From positions 11,456,764 to 11,520,763 of the forward strand of contig NC_092692.1 of the NCBI RefSeq assembly GCF_964275005.1: a DNA stretch of 64,000 nucleotides. Direction: 5' to 3'. Positions 23,401 to 36,341 of the stretch are shown here, piece by piece; the first letter of the stretch is position 1; every line of letters begins with the position of its first letter. The translations under genes and the position numbers were made by a program. The notes beneath the pieces were generated by a model. The model was not told the DNA's origin and did not search any database. It worked only from the letters and a program-made list of their open reading frames with translations. This DNA is from Diadema setosum. Its lineage: Eukaryota > Echinodermata > Echinoidea > Diadematoida > Diadematidae.

Positions 23401-25435
23401 GAAATTATTGCAAGATAAGTACACTCGTGTAATTGATTTTACTCACAGTATCGTGATCAGTTTGCACACAATCGATGTTTGTAAAGTACTATCAGAGGTA
23501 CTGGAAGACATGGAGACTGATTGTATGGCTAGTAAGATTAGGATGCAATATATCCACAAGAATGAGACCATTAACAGCTTTATAGCATAATGGGAATTTA
23601 TAGACATTGGTGTTGTCTTTGCAGTGCAATAAGTTTTATCTTTATTTTTTGGTTTGCATTTTCTCGTTGGACGTTGCGTCTCAATACAAGAAAACAAGAC
23701 ACATTTCCCATGTGCACGTTAGTCTACTTTGATATTATTCGTGCTCGGGCTGTCACACTTGAAATTGGGTTTTTCTACAAATTGAGTGAAACTAGTACAA
23801 AAGAGAATTTGATCTTCCAGCAGTGTGGGTCAGGGAGAGGGCACTTTCTGTGAAGCATCAGGTGCAATGTTTGCTACTGTAGTGGCTGAGCAATGTTCCT
23901 GCATGTTTCAGTTTATTTCTTTCTCTTTTGTTTGTTTGGTTTTGGTTTTGGGGTTTTTTTTTTTGTCTTTTTTTGTCTTTTTTGCCAGGGCTATTGATCA
24001 AGTAACATTCATGTCTTTCACTCAGTGATGCGGTTACTATCATATTATGCAGAGTGGAATTCCGGAATAGTGAAACTGATGCTGAGCATCGTGCTAATGC
24101 TGTCATGACTATCAGCAACCTATTTGTACCGATTGTCATTGGATCATCAGCACTTTGAGTTCATGGTCATGATATTAGATTCTTGGGAGCATCTGCAAGT
24201 ACCCATGTATGAATAGAGTGACTGTGTATTGCATCATAGTGAGCATTTGTTGTATCCCAATAATCAATTGTCTCTCTGTCTCTTGAAACTATCAGATCAT
24301 ATGTTTTACTGGAATAAGAGCATCCTTCAGTGAAAGATAATTGATTTATTATGTATAGTGAGATTATTTTCACGTCACATTTCTTCATTCCTCTCTTTAG
24401 CTGCAATTTCCATAGGCATTATACTTCATGACAACATTCTTATTTTCCTGCTTACAACACATAGCAGTAGAGAGGTTTCTATATATTTACCTTAAATGTA
24501 ATTTTCCATGTCTCTCATTGTTAGGCCTATTTGGTTGAAACTCATCACTAGGTGAAGTTGTATCTTCACCTGAAAAATACAAGAGGAACAATTTGGATAT
24601 TTGATGACCAGACATTATCTATCCAAGTTGTTAGACAATGCAATGTTTTTATGATGTCATACAGTAGTTTGCTTTCTCCAAGTGTAGTGCTAACAACCGC
24701 TGGAAATGGCCAAAATAATCATGAAATGAGAGAGATGTAGCATAGTCACATTTTTATAGCAATGATGTGATTATTTGATGATCTTGGGAAATAAATATAT
24801 ATGTTTTTAAGCTTTCATGCCATGCTTTGATGTGTGTGTATTATTTCTACCAGTGTATTGCATTACTCTCATAAATGTACTCTGAGATTTGCGTTAACTT
24901 TGCGAGTGCCCTAGCTCATGTGGATCACACTCTACAATCGATTGCAATACGGTAACATGGATAGGCCCCAATCTCAACATTATCTGAGTACATTTAAAAG
25001 CCATTAAGATGCAGCAAGAACAGAGCATGCAACGTATCATAACAGCCTCACACTTGCAGAACAGGTGACCCACTTGTGCTCACGTCAGAACTCTTACCAC
25101 AAAGTTACTAAAACTGGTCATCATTCACTCGGTTAAAGACATACTGTAATAACTTTCGATGCGCACAGAAAGAAATGACAAAAAGTTGACATAGACAGAA
25201 ACAAATTTTATGAATTGCTCTATCAAGGAATATGTAATCAGAAGGAGGTGAGAGGAGGGTGGGGAGAAAGCAAAAAGCACTCCCACAATTACGTGCACTG
25301 ATGTGGTATATCCAGATGTGAAAAATAGCTCGGAGCAAGCTGAAAATTGAGCTCATTCATCATGAATACAGCTCAATGTGGCTGATCATCTCAAGGATTG
25401 AAGTGACATGCAGACACAAAAATTATGCGGCTGCC
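20464..25435. other. Intergenic DNA between TMEM104 and IQCK, right part
   Basis: AT-rich, with a pogo-type MITE at 22117-22304, simple (AAAC)n/(AAAT)n runs near 20780-20810 and no exon that I recognise. Several open frames of 60-100 codons (e.g. 21285-21590 minus) lack similarity, splice context and codon bias. The part just below 25436 should hold the IQCK 3' UTR. Confidence 0.5.
22117..22304. repeat. pogo/Tigger-type MITE, copy 2
   Basis: CAGTGGACTCTCGTTATAATG after TA (22115-22116); the right end is ATTGCACTG followed by TA. Same family as the copies at 18637, 47725 and 48759. Confidence 0.8.
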
Positions 25436-28400
25436 TCAATTCTGCTGCTGCGAAGATCGAACAGTCCTTTTACTCGACACGGCGGTGGACGGCAGGGTGG
25501 AGATACCCGAGGGGGCTTCTGTGATGGCTGTCCGCTCCGTGGCTGCGGTCCGCGGTACCGCGAGCTCTGTACCGACCTCGGTGCCTTGGTCCAGCTCGGA
25601 TGGGTCCACCGTCGTCGGTGGGGGAATGGGCTCGGGACTTGGGCTCCACGTGCGGAGGCGGAAGCAGGCTGGGTAGCCCTGGCTCCGGTTGTGCTTGGCA
25701 CTCCTCCGCAGCTCTTCCTGGGCTGGTCCAGGCTCGTGTTCCATCCAAAAGTGCTCCACTTTGCTCTTGATATCAGCATTCTCCTCCCGCCACTCACGTT
25801 GCCACTGGCGCAGCTCTTGAATATGTTCCATCTTGCGCACCTGTAGAGAAGACAAGTGTTGTATGCCAGGTTCACATTTTGACTATTTGCAATGTCAGCC
25901 ATCAGATGTTAATTTGCATTTGCAATACCATGTCAGCACCCTGGTTTGTTTGTTTTTTTTCCCCTTTTTTGTTACTTCTTTTATCACTTCTACTTTAAAA
26001 GGAGACTAGCACTGATGTGAAATGGTGATACTCTGAGGGTGTTGGGTGAAAATGCATCATACAACTTGCCACGCCCATTGAGAAAAAATGGTAATTAAAG
26101 AATATTCACAGGCACAAGTTTTGACTGATGTGTCGTTAATGGGACATCAGATAGTACTACACATGTATGTTCATTTCAAGAGTTAAAATGGCAGATAAGG
26201 AGCTTGAATTGTATATCTGCTGCATTCCCATGTAATTGGTAGGGACAGGCCATCACGAAATTCCGTACTATTGCAAGTCATAGCTTACAGCTAACCTAGC
26301 TATATTTCATGTGAGACGTACTTGATTGTATTGTATCACTGCTATTTGTGACCCGCTACAACAAAAAGGTCCTAAAGTCGCGCACGGTCGAAGCAGTGAA
26401 AATCGAGTTTGAAGTCAGAGCATTAAAATTCGTCAAAACTTACGATTTTCTGATTTTGATATATTATTGGAGTCTAACATGTCTTCTATCATCTGTCGAA
26501 ATTTTGAAGCAAAATGATCAAAGGAAAGATTTAAAAATAGCGTTTTTCTGAGCCATGTTTTTTGGCGTTTCAACGAAGCAGAAACTGGTTCGAAAATTTG
26601 GATTGAGCGCCACAGATAAGTTCCGCCCCTAACAACGACCAGAGTGATCTCATTGGTCAGTTTGCTGCTTGCTGCTACTCGAAGCGTGAAGCTCGCACAC
26701 TGCCCAGTCAACTGGTGCGTGCGGACGGGGTGCGCTATGCTCAGCCGCTTCTCACATCCTGGTCACTGATTGGTTGGTGAGGAGACCGCCGACGCTGATG
26801 TGCTTGAATGAACTCTTCGGGGGTTGCTAGGGCTTACCTTCTATTGTCCAGAGGTGAAAGCTGACTGGCGTGTCCCTTGATCGCGATTGCGTCGAAAGGA
26901 AGACTTTTCGGGCGCTTTTCTCGAAACAGTGATTTTCCAGACGTCTCGACATGCTCTCTTTTAAACATCGATATCTCCGCAGCCGATTATTTTTATAAAA
27001 TGTGTTATATATCAATTCAAAGCAGAAAGATTAGGAAATTACATCATGCAGTTTTCAAATAATCGACCTCGCCCGACTTTAGGATCATTTTGTTGTAGCG
27101 GGTCACATTTTTTCCGTATTTTAAAAAACAAGTGACCTTGTCACAGATATGATCTGCACATGACCCAAACAATCACCTTGTAACCCCTGAAGAATGCTTG
27201 AATGACGGTGGCAGCTTCTACTTCATTCCATACGAGAGACAATGGCAGCGGAGGCCGAGGACTGGAGGGGAAAATACAAGTAGAGAAACTTTGCAGGTCG
27301 GAGTATTAAGCTCATTTATTCTGTGAAAATCAACAGCACACAGGAACTGCATTTGCCACTTGTCTATTTTGCTTAACTGACTTTAGGTGGCTAGTGACTT
27401 TGTATGTCAGTACCAACATTGACCTTTGCACATCTGACAAAAGAAACAGCAAGAAAATTACTCTTTTCTTGCATGACCATATTCAGGTAGGTAAGTTTTA
27501 AATGCAACACAGGTCTTGTGGCCAAACCATAGGAACAAGGTTAAAGTTGCATTTGTGCCATACATATTGCTCAGCTTTGTTAACTGTCATAAATGAATGG
27601 AATTTTCAAAATGATCCTTAAAATATATTATATAAGAAACATGATTGCACGATTGCATTTTGGACTTCTAATGCATATCAAATTGTAATTCATGAATTTC
27701 AAAATACAGATGTAGCTTTTTTCTTTTTCTTTTATGTTTTCATTTCGTCCCTGATCTTTCTTGTTTCATTTACATTCAGTCGATTTCCAGGAATTGCCTG
27801 ATGGGTTGTGAATCCTGAATGGACAGACAGATACACTGCCTGACTATGACTAATATCTTACCCAAGGCAAGAATGAAAATGAAAATGTATCGTAATGAAA
27901 ATGTAATGAAAATGAATCGTTAATGCATAATTTGTTATATTGTCCGAGAATAAGAAACATCTGGGCAAGGACCAGTGACCTTATTTTTGAATGTTCAAGA
28001 AAAAATATCATCATAGACGAGAAAATCATAGTAATAGGGTATGAAATTTGTGAGAAGGATTATTTCTTTATAAACGCAATAATTGATTTCATGGAATATG
28101 CAGTTTATAAGGTATATCTCATGGAAGAATATAGAAACCAGTCATTTACTGCATCCTTTATTGTAAAAGAATTCAAATGAGTTTCTGTTATATTGTAATG
28201 ACATCTCTAAAAAAAGAAGTATTCGAGAAATAGATAAAGTCCGTTACATACAGAATTTTCATTTGATGTAAATTGAACTATGATTACAATTGTTTTATGC
28301 TTGTATTGACTTATGCATGATTCTGAATAATTGATTTAAATAAAGTCCCTCAAAGAGGAAAAAAAAAAAATCTTAACCAAGGCACTCTCTGGGCAGGGAC

Positions 28401-29450
28401 AGAGATATATATGTGGTGCAATATGTTGGTTTACTCATGCAAATATTTCTTACTTTTCTGCCAAGATGGCCTTCACAAAGGGTATCTCATCCAGATTGTC
28501 CCGCTCTCTGTCCACTGTGTTGGGATTATGCCTGTAACATGGGTGTGAATGATCCAAGATGGACATAGCTGACAAGTGCTTACTGCAAACAATACCTTTC
28601 AGGTGACTGAAACTACCATCTAATGCAAATGTATTTCTACTTCAAGCTCTACAAGTCTTGAATAGAATTTATATCCTATGCTTGTTTCAAGCAATTTACT
28701 GTGGCTCTTCACATAGGGCTCTACAAAATAAGAATTTTAAGAGAGAGAGAGAAAAAAAAAAAGAAAAACTGAAAAAAAAGGAGGAACTCACAAAACAACA
28801 AACAAGAAAGATTCTATATTTATGGTCTTTGGCTGTCAAGACACTCATTGCTACATGTACTATGAAGAGTGGGAATGATTTTCTCTAATTTTCAAGAATG
28901 ATGACTCAAAGATGAAAAAACAGTCCACCTGAACACAATGGCCTGTACTTGCTCACCCCCGACACGGACAGGGTTGATTTTGTAGATGACAATATCGCTG
29001 GTGTCTACATTGTACAACCAACAAGCATGAGGCTGGTTTGGCCAATAATAAGTTGTTGTTGTTTTTTTTCTTCTTCTTCTTTCTGTTATGTCCTAAAATG
29101 ATGATAAATTGTGTGTTGCAGCAATACTTAGCATTAAGTTTTCTCAATGAGTCAAGTACTGTACACGTTATCTAAACCTTCAAAATTACCTTCTTTGCAA
29201 TCAATTTCAATAATAAAATAAAAATTGAAACTAATGTCAAATAATATCCTACCTCCACAGGTACTCAGTCAAGAAATCACAGCCGTTGAATCTAAATCGT
29301 TTTCTCTGTACCATGAAACAGGAATACAAAAGGGACATGGACATGGTATCTCAATGTAGATCTGTACAATGTCTTTCAGTCTTGCTTTTACTATTGCATT
29401 AAAAAAAAAAATTGTACACCACATGTTCAATGCACAGTTGGGTCATTATG

Positions 29451-29492
<42 letters not shown>

Positions 29493-32400
29493 GAATGCCC
29501 GATTGCCTCAAAATTTTGCATGATGGTAGAAGATGAAATAATCTACAAAGTTGTTTGTTTGTATGGCTGAATTTACAAAAATCTTTTTTTTATTTCATAT
29601 GAATTAATTGATGCTAATTTAATCGAGAATTCATAGCTTTGCTTATTTCTCAGTGAATAAAGCTTTAGGAATACCAATTAATTGGTATAAATGTCTTTTA
29701 TAACTTATCAATTCCTCAAAGAAAATAATAGGTTGTGATATTCATTTCTTATGTATCTAAGTGTTTCCAGTCTTCTTATGTATTTCTTTGATTTTTTAAT
29801 ACTTTTTTTGGCTGTGTGTGTGTGTGTGTGTGTGTGCATTAGAGACAGTGTGCATATGGTATTTGTTTTACACTATAATCAGAAAGTTATTATACATGTA
29901 CTTTCTAGAAAGTATTGACATAATTTGGAAAAGTTTCTGATTTTGTCCACAGGTTTACACAGTCATATGTAGAAATAACAAAATTTCAGTGACATGTTTT
30001 GGGTTAATGTAATCTGACACCTGTGCCATACACTGTATCAAAACATGGGGGAAGGATCAAAGAAAAGAGAAATGTGAATGTTCGAAATATTTAGAAATAT
30101 CGAGGCATTAAGAAGCATCAACAAAAATTTGATGGGGGCATAATGCCCACCCCCCCCCCCTATTAGGGCTACAGTGCTTTACTTGAATTCCACACTGATA
30201 GCTCCTCAATATATACTTGTATGTACATTGCAATGTAATTATGGACATTCTATATAAAGCCCTTATTTGACACACATTATACTATCGATAGTAACACCAT
30301 TAAAGACATGACATTGACACACCTACAAAACCCTATCCAGAGTACCTAGACAGAGGACAAGCTTATACAACTGATTTATTACAAAGCTCTTCCATTCTTC
30401 AATGGAAATCACTGCAATAGCAATTCTAGTAAACAGTACCTCTGTGGAAGGTATCATAGGCAAGTAAACCTACCTCAAAGCATCTCTCCTTTTTAGCTTG
30501 TTTCAGCATTGCCAACAGAGCAGGAAGAAGAACTGGAAATATGTAGTTTTCAAGGTATTCTCTTGGTGGACCTTTGGGGAAAGATGGAAATGTATTGAAG
30601 TGAGAAAATCTGATGCACTGCATTGCAAAGTATCTGTGTTTTCTAAATTTGCTGGTCCTTCCCAGCAGGCAGGTGATTCAAACACACCTTGCTGCAGCGA
30701 GCTTTGATGAATACAGATGGCATACATTAATTCCCTGCATGATTCAACATTGAATTATGTTCAAAACTGATGATAATGATGGGGGAAAAAGGAAAATGAT
30801 GAAGAGAGTGGAAGTAGGAGTATTAAAGAAGGGGAAGAAATTTCTGTAAGGGTAGCCAAATAATGAAATCAGACACATTGACATATTGACGAGAATAGTG
30901 GGTATTGTGCCGTAAGACAAACTCTTTTTAATATTCTGGTTGGCTCCACGAGGAGAAAATCTTGGTGTTTTTGTGGTTCAGCAATCCTATGCTGTACCTG
31001 TCCTTTCATATCCATGCAATAAACCTTTGTTCCTTGAACATAAATTATTTAAGTCAAAACAAGACAAATAATTCTTGCAGGCAAAGTAGTTTAGTGATAC
31101 AAAAACAGGCACATTACCAGGATATTTGTTACTTAATTCTTACAGCTCCTGTAGCCTTAAAGCCTTTATGAAGTTAACACAATATTCTTTTTATCACCTA
31201 TAAGAAAAAAACAAGGAAATTACAGACTCTTGCTAATTTCTTTTCAGAACTCACCCACTACTACCTCAATAATATTTCAGTAACTATTCCTTACATGTGT
31301 CTTTTGGGGGCTTTGGAACCGGAGGAGGGGTTGGTTGTCTGGTGGGTTTCTCCACCATTGTGTAGCCGGCAGCAGCAGGGTGTGAGACAGCCGGGTCAAA
31401 CTCGCTCAAGATGTCTGCATCTGCCTGCTCAGTCTTCTCAAACATGTGGCCAAACATGACCGGCGAGTGTGCCGCCGGATTGTAGTCGATGACCTCTGTG
31501 GCCACCGACTCCCGGTCATCGTCGAGGTGGAATGGAGGGCGCATGAGCGCAAACTCTGTAGAGTGGAGAGGAATATTAAAAAGGATCACTGTTTGTTTCT
31601 TTGCTTATTCAACATCATACACAATGAGATAGGCCTTATTGTCATCAGCAATGGCAATAGGGCCTATCTCGGGTTTCATGGAGGTTTTGTTTATTTCCAT
31701 GTTTCACATGTGTTTGGAAAATGGTCAGCAACATAAACCAGGGATGCCATTAAGAATGTATGGAAGGGACTGAAAACCATCTACAGAGAGCTAATGGAAA
31801 GACTTCCTTATGTCCATCCCCCCCCCCACTAATTCTGCCATACCACACATACCACACAACCCAACTTTTATTAGCTTTAAATTATTCTTAATGCTGTTTC
31901 ACTGACACTGCAACATTCAGCACAAGAAATCATATTCATACTCTCATCTACAAACTTCACATACACTATTAGTAAACCTGTGGTAGAGAGGTAATTAAGA
32001 GTAGAGTTCTACTTCAAGTTGTAAAATTAGTCTTACCGTGCTAAACACACTGACTGTATTGGTGATAATTGTCCATTTTCACAGTAACTGCTAACCGTTA
32101 GATGCCTAGTCTAGACTAGCCCAGCTCAGGCTCAGCTCAGCAGTGCTCACTTCAGTTCAGTCTCCTCAGCAGAACTAGCGGTCAAGATTCCAGCATCAAT
32201 TCTAGACCACTATAAAATACCCCATTTGCGGCAGTTTAAGGGTTTTTCCCCACAGTAGACAAATCGGGCAAATTATTTTCAACCATTTCATATAACATGG
32301 ACAAGACTATTCTTACATGCCATTGTTATTATAAAAATATGACCAATGACAAACGCAGTTTTCAAGATTGACCGGGGCAAAACCCAGCACCAATTTTCAC

Positions 32401-35318
32401 TGATATTCGCCGTAGTAGCTCGGCTTGCGACACGATTTACAATTCCTAAAACCTATGCAACACACGCATGCTCCGCGGCCTTCAGCTGAACACCTTCAAA
32501 TGGCTCGTGAACATTGCGTATTAGCGCCAATTCCCATTGCGAAAGCACGTGAAAATAGCTGGCGCACATGCATCGACTGCAAACAAGGATGGTAAATCTG
32601 GCGGTGTTGTTGATGTTTTTCTGATTTTTTTCGATGGTAACATCCACTTCCAGAGAAAAATGGCGGCCCACATTGGCTCGCGAAAGTTCTATTTTACATG
32701 AGGACATATTTTCAAAATCCATGAACGTCTGGAAAACAGCAGAAAAATCCAGTTTCGTAGACCCTCTTCTCTTAACTGTGATGTTTAGTACTGAAAATAA
32801 CATTCTGGATGCGATATGTTGTTATTTAAGTGAGAAAATTTCACTTTTGTCGGAGATTGTGCCCATTATGTTGGTTGATATGTAGATTGGTATTGGTAGA
32901 TATAGACTAGTGTGCTAGTATTCTATTTCTAGTCTATGTGTGGTATGCATACTGCCACAGTTACTCGGCTATACAGTCTGACCATCTAATTCTAAGACTC
33001 TCTACTGAAAAAGTGTAAATATTTTTGCGTTGTAGAAAGAGCGTTTTGCGCAACCAGTCCAGAAACTAACGTGAAAATAAAAGCATGTAAATATTTTCGC
33101 TTGCCACATGTTCCAGTAGTTAATGTCATGATTCGGCGAAATTAAAAACATGCAAAACTCTTTTTACCCGGCCGAGCGCGAAAAATTAGTCGCGTGAAAA
33201 TATCCACTTTTACAGTACCAGGTACTCTTTTGATCTTGTCTTTCTATTTCTTAATTAATTATAGACGTCTACTCGACTTCTAGCCCGACCAGACGCCGTG
33301 CACTAGCTGTCGCGACTTAGACCCCATTTACACCGCCTGACCACTTTTAGGCCGGCCCAAATTGTGGTACTCGGTGTGCGTTTACACCGAGAACTTGGGC
33401 CGGCCTATATATAAATATTCTGACGGTAGCGGGGCTCTGCATGTGAACAATGATTTCATTGCAGCGCGCCCGCGGGAAATGTGTGCTGTGTACGTATGCA
33501 ATTCTGTGAACTGAATACCTGGGGATTGTCCGATACAGAGCATGGATTTGGGGATAATTCATATCACAAATAACGTCACATCACCGCCACTACCCAAAAA
33601 AATCAATTTCACAGTTTCTCACCATCCTTACCTATGCACAAATTTTCTGGAGTGAGGAAAAAAAATTACAGAGATGAAACATTGTGAGACATTGTAGGAC
33701 AGAATTCTCCGCTCCTTCAAGACAACACAAGACAAGACAGCATGCACGATATAAGCATTCATAACATTACGCAATTACGTCAAGATCGCTGCGGAAAGGA
33801 AGCGGGACTCGCATTTGGTACCGCATTTGGGCCAGCGTGCGTTTACATCGAGATTGGCGAGAATAGGTTGGCCCAGGGCCGGCCCGAGACAGCCTCCGGA
33901 GCTTGTCCAAATGCGGGTCCAAATTTGGTAGGGTAACATCCCCAAGCTTCTTTGCAATATTTTTCAAACTAAATTAATACATACATACATCATATCTACA
34001 GCAATGTATGTGAAATATATCAAATTTCTTTAATCTCAACTTTCATTTTGTTAAATATCTCACAGAATTGCACAAAATCCCAAAATATTTCACCTTGAAA
34101 ATTCCCCAGTATACGGTCACGGGCACCAGTATTCGGTCAGAGCGATGTGCGCGTTCAAAGTCAATGCGTGTTCAAAGCAGCTGAAAAATGCGCGTGCGCG
34201 CTACCTTGTTGGCACAAAATTGCATCGGGGACGTTGTGGCGGCCGTTGGTGACCGAAAACTGGGGCCTCGGCACTTGCATTCAACCCTTGTACATTGGGA
34301 CGCTGTATCGGCACGTACGGACATTTTGTTTTTCTTTTGCGTTTTTGAGGATACCATTACACTCCAAGCTTGCGATGAGCGAAAAATCCCACGAGAGAAC
34401 GGCGTATCTCTCGATTTTTAGCACTTTTTCAGCGACCCGTACTCTTAAAACTGGGCCTTATCCGCGCGCGCTTTTGGAAAGTAGCGCCGATTCTGCACTT
34501 TTGACGGTAAAATTTGGGATTTTGGATGGCTTTTTGGAGGGGGCTAAGGGAGTTTCCTGTTGTGAATGAGTGTGGAAGTATGTGAATTAATGTGATTTGC
34601 GTGTGTTGTGACAGTTGAACTTACTGGCTGGTGACTAGTGATAAGTGACCAGGTGACTGAATACAGGGGGCTGACCGAATACTGGTGCCCTTACCCTACC
34701 GCATTTTGGGCCAGCGTGCGTTTACACCGACTTTTAGGCCGCCCTGGGCCGGCTCTGGGCCGGCCCAAAAGTCGGTGTAAACGGGCTCTTACACTTGCGT
34801 ACAGCAACAGGGCTGTGTGTAGTTACTTAATACTGTTTATAGGCCTAGGCATACTCGACTTCATGCAAAATAAAACACTCCATTTGGACTTTTGGAGTCC
34901 AAATAGATTCTATGTAACGTTAAGTGTAACAAGGCCAAGATTCTAAATTACCAACTAAAATTACATGCAGGACCTAGATATGTACCGTCTTTTCATGCAC
35001 GCTGCGTGCTGCATATAGCCATCAAAGTCGGGTCAAAGACTCGTAAGTCGTAGTTCTACAGGATCGTAAACGTAGAATTTAGAAACGTCAGCAGCAGCAG
35101 TCTGGAGAGATAACCTCTAAATTTACATCATTTTCAGTACATGGGACTGAAAAAACAACTGCCGCCATGAAAGCTCTCATACGAGAAACATACTATTTAA
35201 TCCATCTAAAAATTGATTTTAAAAACAGACACACGCACAAAATATCGTCGAATAGAACATTACCTCGGCATATTTCATCCCAGATGCTCTTTTCTTTCTT
35301 GCGAGAAATATATGACAT
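25436..35318 (-). CDS. IQCK: IQ domain-containing protein K, complete, seven coding exons
   Basis: Coding exons in transcript order (all on the minus strand): 35264-35318 (ATG at 35318), 31295-31555, 30474-30571, 29253-29305, 28454-28531, 27177-27261 and 25436-25840 (TGA stop). Every intron is GT-AG and every phase joins; total 1035 nt, 344 residues. Matches to human IQCK run along the whole length: SIWDEICRE near the N-terminus, REYLENYIFPVLLP, KKERCFERKR, GCDFLTEYLW, the calmodulin-type IQ motif VIQAFFRGYKVRK (built across the exon 6/7 junction) and IQELRQWQREWREE. The family is poorly characterised; the IQ motif predicts calmodulin or EF-hand light-chain binding. The protein is longer than human IQCK (about 287 residues). 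The excess includes a Pro/Ser/Thr-rich C-terminal tail of roughly 95 residues after the last conserved helix (ending FWMEHE). The gene is divergent from coilin and convergent with TMEM104. Introns carry an L1-like insertion and a 0.76 kb MITE. Confidence 0.93.
26348..27106. mobile_element. Non-autonomous DNA element with 35-bp inverted ends (GTGACCCGCTACAACAAAA), IQCK intron
   Basis: Left end GTGACCCGCTACAACAAAAA then GGTCCTAAAGTCG; right end CGACTTTAGGATCATTTTG then TTGTAGCGGGTCAC. Both sides are flanked by ATTT. At 0.76 kb without a transposase it is a MITE-like deletion derivative. It lies in the intron between the IQ-motif exon and the last exon of IQCK. Confidence 0.8.
27856..28384 (+). 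mobile_element. 5'-truncated L1-like LINE with poly(A) and target-site duplication
   Basis: An open frame ending at 28180 encodes a C-terminal tail (HNLLYCPRIRNIW ... ) like the His/Cys region after the reverse transcriptase in L1/Tx1-type ORF2. A short 3' UTR, AATAAA and a poly(A) run (28360-28370) follow. The flanks TCTTACCCAAGGCA (27856-27869) and TCTTAACCAAGGCA (28371-28384) differ at one base, a clear 14-bp target duplication. The insertion sits inside an IQCK intron in antisense orientation. Confidence 0.8.
29452..29488. repeat. 37-nt poly(C) run
   Basis: An uninterrupted C homopolymer in an IQCK intron. Other long C or G runs: about 50143-50164, 51888-51904, 53808-53823, 61276-61299 and 61479-61491. 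Confidence 0.95.
33003..33217. repeat. MITE, TACTGTAAAAGTGG family, copy 2
   Basis: TACTGAAAAAGTG at the left and CCACTTTTACAGTA at the right. The internal order of blocks is as in 1606-1822 (CGTGAAAATAAAAGCA, ATTTTCGCTTGCCA, GAAAAATTAGTCGCG). Lies in the first IQCK intron. Confidence 0.8.
33320..34788. mobile_element. Composite Harbinger-like element with nested insertion, first IQCK intron
   Basis: Ends GACCCCATTTACACCGCC and GGTGTAAACGGGCTC are inverted, each bordered by TTA (33317-33319, 34789-34791), as expected for PIF/Harbinger targets. GGCCGGCCC blocks recur near both ends. Inside, a perfect 20-bp inverted repeat (34121-34140 and 34671-34690, GGGCACCAGTATTCGGTCAG) marks a second element. 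Blocks of the form GCATTTGGGCCAGCGTGCG appear twice (about 33823 and 34702) around it. No transposase is seen. Confidence 0.7.
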
Positions 35319-36341
35319 TTTGTTGAAGTAACACCACCACTCTACCTAGTAGTAATGTATGGATGGGTATGTGACCGAATGTGTCATATTCTGACGCTAT
35401 ATTCTACCGCAATTACAATATAGTTCTAACTATTAGGTTTATATTCTTCATTATAAAGCTTTAATTATGAAGAAAAAAATACAAAAGGTTCCTTTAATAA
35501 CAATTTTATATAAGACACTTCGGTTTCAAGAAATAATATGAACGATACAATTTGAGGCGTATTGATATTTGTCTAGTTGCTGAAAGTGTGATCGTCATGG
35601 TGAGGCAGTCTTCCCCCGCCCCACCCCCTTCAGTGCCCCATCCCTTTGCCCACCCACTCCCCCTCCCCCCCCCCCCCCCTCCCCCTTTTGTGCTAATTTT
35701 TGTACCATAGCTGGCGCTCTTTATCTTTTGCTGGAGATCGAGAGATGCTGTACAGTGGAGGTCATATTTCTCATTTGACTTTTAAACATCATAAATGTGT
35801 TTTTGATGATATTTGCACCTACATCATATGGGAAATTACACATTCAAGGGTTATAAAGCTTCTCAAAGGGACATTTCTGAAACTCATGCCCTTTGAGGTT
35901 TTTAAAAAAATAAAAATGTAGTGTTGATCAGTTCTTCATAAGATGAATACCTAGATGCAGGCAGTAATCTTTGATTATGGGGGTGTCATCATCACATTAT
36001 TGCCTACAAAATACTTGAAAAGACTTTGTTTTGTCAAACAGACTAACTTTATGAATTTTGACCTGTTTCAGTGGTAGCCAAACAAAGAAATACATTAAAA
36101 TAACACAGTCATTCAAAGTTGTGTGATACTGATGGCTGCTGTGTACAAAGATCTATCTATACCACAACAACATAATAAGAAAACAAATTGTAGCCAAACA
36201 GAGTGGGGGGGGTAGAGGAGAGAGGAAGGGGAAGGGGGGAGGGAGGAAGAGATCTGACACAATAGATCAACATAAACCAGCAGAGTTTGTATGGGATGAA
36301 TACTTCCCATAGACTTATGTGCATTGCATGCATCCTCTATA

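Noticed and set aside
25423-25902. Overlapping long open frames on both strands at the IQCK last exon
   Set aside because: Only the frame ending at 25436 joins the upstream exons in phase and matches IQCK; the others are shadows of GC-rich coding DNA.
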